Made by a program: the position numbers and the translations under genes. Shown one piece after another: positions 63,707-64,000 of a stretch of 64,000 bases of DNA. Source of the stretch: Devosia rhizoryzae (GTDB taxonomy: Bacteria > Pseudomonadota > Alphaproteobacteria > Rhizobiales > Devosiaceae); NCBI RefSeq assembly GCF_016698665.1, contig NZ_CP068046.1:558001-622000 (forward strand), written 5' to 3'. Below the pieces are notes generated by a model. It was not told where the DNA came from. It did not search any database and saw only the letters and a list, made by a program, of their open reading frames with translations. Every line of letters begins with the position of its first letter. The stretch's first letter is position 1.

Positions 63707-64000
63707 ATGACCAAGGCTCCTCCATCCTTGTCCCGCCGCCGCGTCCTGCGCATCCTTGCCGCGTCGGCCGCTTTGCCGATCGGCGTCGCAGGCTACCGCA
63801 TTTTCGGTCCGCAACCGGTGCTGCATCAATGGCAGGGGGAAGCCTTGGGCGCCGAGGCGTCCATGCAGCTCTGGCATGCTAATGCCGGCCATGCTCAGCG
63901 CACGTTTGCGCGCATGGCATCTGAAATCGGGAGGCTTGAACGCGTCTTCAGCCTCCATCGGCCCGACAGCGAGATCTCACAGCTGAACCGCGATGGCGTT
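63707..64000 (+). CDS. apbE: ApbE-like FAD:protein FMN transferase (3' end cut by window edge)
   Basis: The first 98 residues are visible and the frame runs off the right edge. An N-terminal twin-arginine-like signal (SRRRVLRILAASAALPIG) is followed by the ApbE start (WQGEALGAEASMQLWH, then RLERVFSLHRPDSEISQLNRDG). ApbE attaches FMN covalently to Thr in FMN-binding domains such as that of the NosR-like protein coded just upstream. A GAGGAG site precedes the ATG. Confidence 0.88.
   Translation, partial: MTKAPPSLSRRRVLRILAASAALPIGVAGYRIFGPQPVLHQWQGEALGAEASMQLWHANAGHAQRTFARMASEIGRLERVFSLHRPDSEISQLNRDGV

Overview
The window is GC-rich chromosomal DNA, densely coded on both strands, from an alphaproteobacterium. 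The gene set fits Hyphomicrobiales, and a Devosia-like genome is my best guess. Pointers are the dnaG-rpoD arrangement with an alphaproteobacterial RpoD, large PstC and PstA, an Ohr/OhrR pair, HlyU, DUF1236 and TM2 proteins, a terminal Weimberg pair, and a PQQ/lanthanide alcohol oxidation locus. The genus is inference. I saw no rRNA, tRNA, CRISPR array, prophage or insertion sequence.

Layout. 1-1732: end of motA, then motB. 1871-5512: a secreted FecR-domain protein with a long Asn/Gly repeat tail, convergent with a CHASE2-GGDEF-EAL protein. 5582-9018: an ABC exporter and the divergent ohr/ohrR pair around a shared operator. 9079-13966: a small membrane protein, a periplasmic cyclic nucleotidase (cpdB) and divergent sugar-acid genes (kdgK and a mannitol/fructuronate dehydrogenase). 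14030-24443: housekeeping genes (zinc peptidase, carA, yqeY, a diguanylate cyclase, dnaG, rpoD), with a hicBA-DUF2442 trio directly behind rpoD. 24424-32376: an oxidoreductase, envelope and membrane proteins, and a large OmpA-family protein. 32563-35157: a FAH-family dehydratase candidate and an alpha-ketoglutarate semialdehyde dehydrogenase. 35215-36131: a DUF606 transporter pair. 36333-42723: the phosphate regulon pstSCAB-phoU-phoB on the minus strand, behind a four-repeat Pho box. 42805-48556: an IclR regulator, a TM2 protein, a BBE flavoprotein, and a three-gene sensory unit in which an Asn/Gly-rich secreted protein with a PepSY-like end precedes an OmpR-type regulator and a histidine kinase.

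49390-64000 is the most interesting region, a periplasmic alcohol-oxidation island. It encodes a PQQ dehydrogenase whose D-x-D motif predicts lanthanide rather than calcium, a divergent cytochrome c, and a XoxJ-like binding protein. It also has two paralogous PedA/B-type binding proteins, an ABC-2-type ATPase and permease, a seven-blade-type propeller protein, an SMP-30 protein and two unknown periplasmic proteins. The right edge carries a NosR-like flavin/iron-sulfur membrane protein followed by the start of an apbE-type FMN transferase. I infer that electrons from alcohol pass through PQQ to the cytochrome, and that the ABC and NosR-like parts form a linked transport or redox module of unproven function.

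Many genes are coupled by 4-base start/stop overlaps (ATGA, GTGA, TTGA). Several starts were moved to where a good ribosome binding site lies. Three groups of intergenic palindromic repeats are noted.
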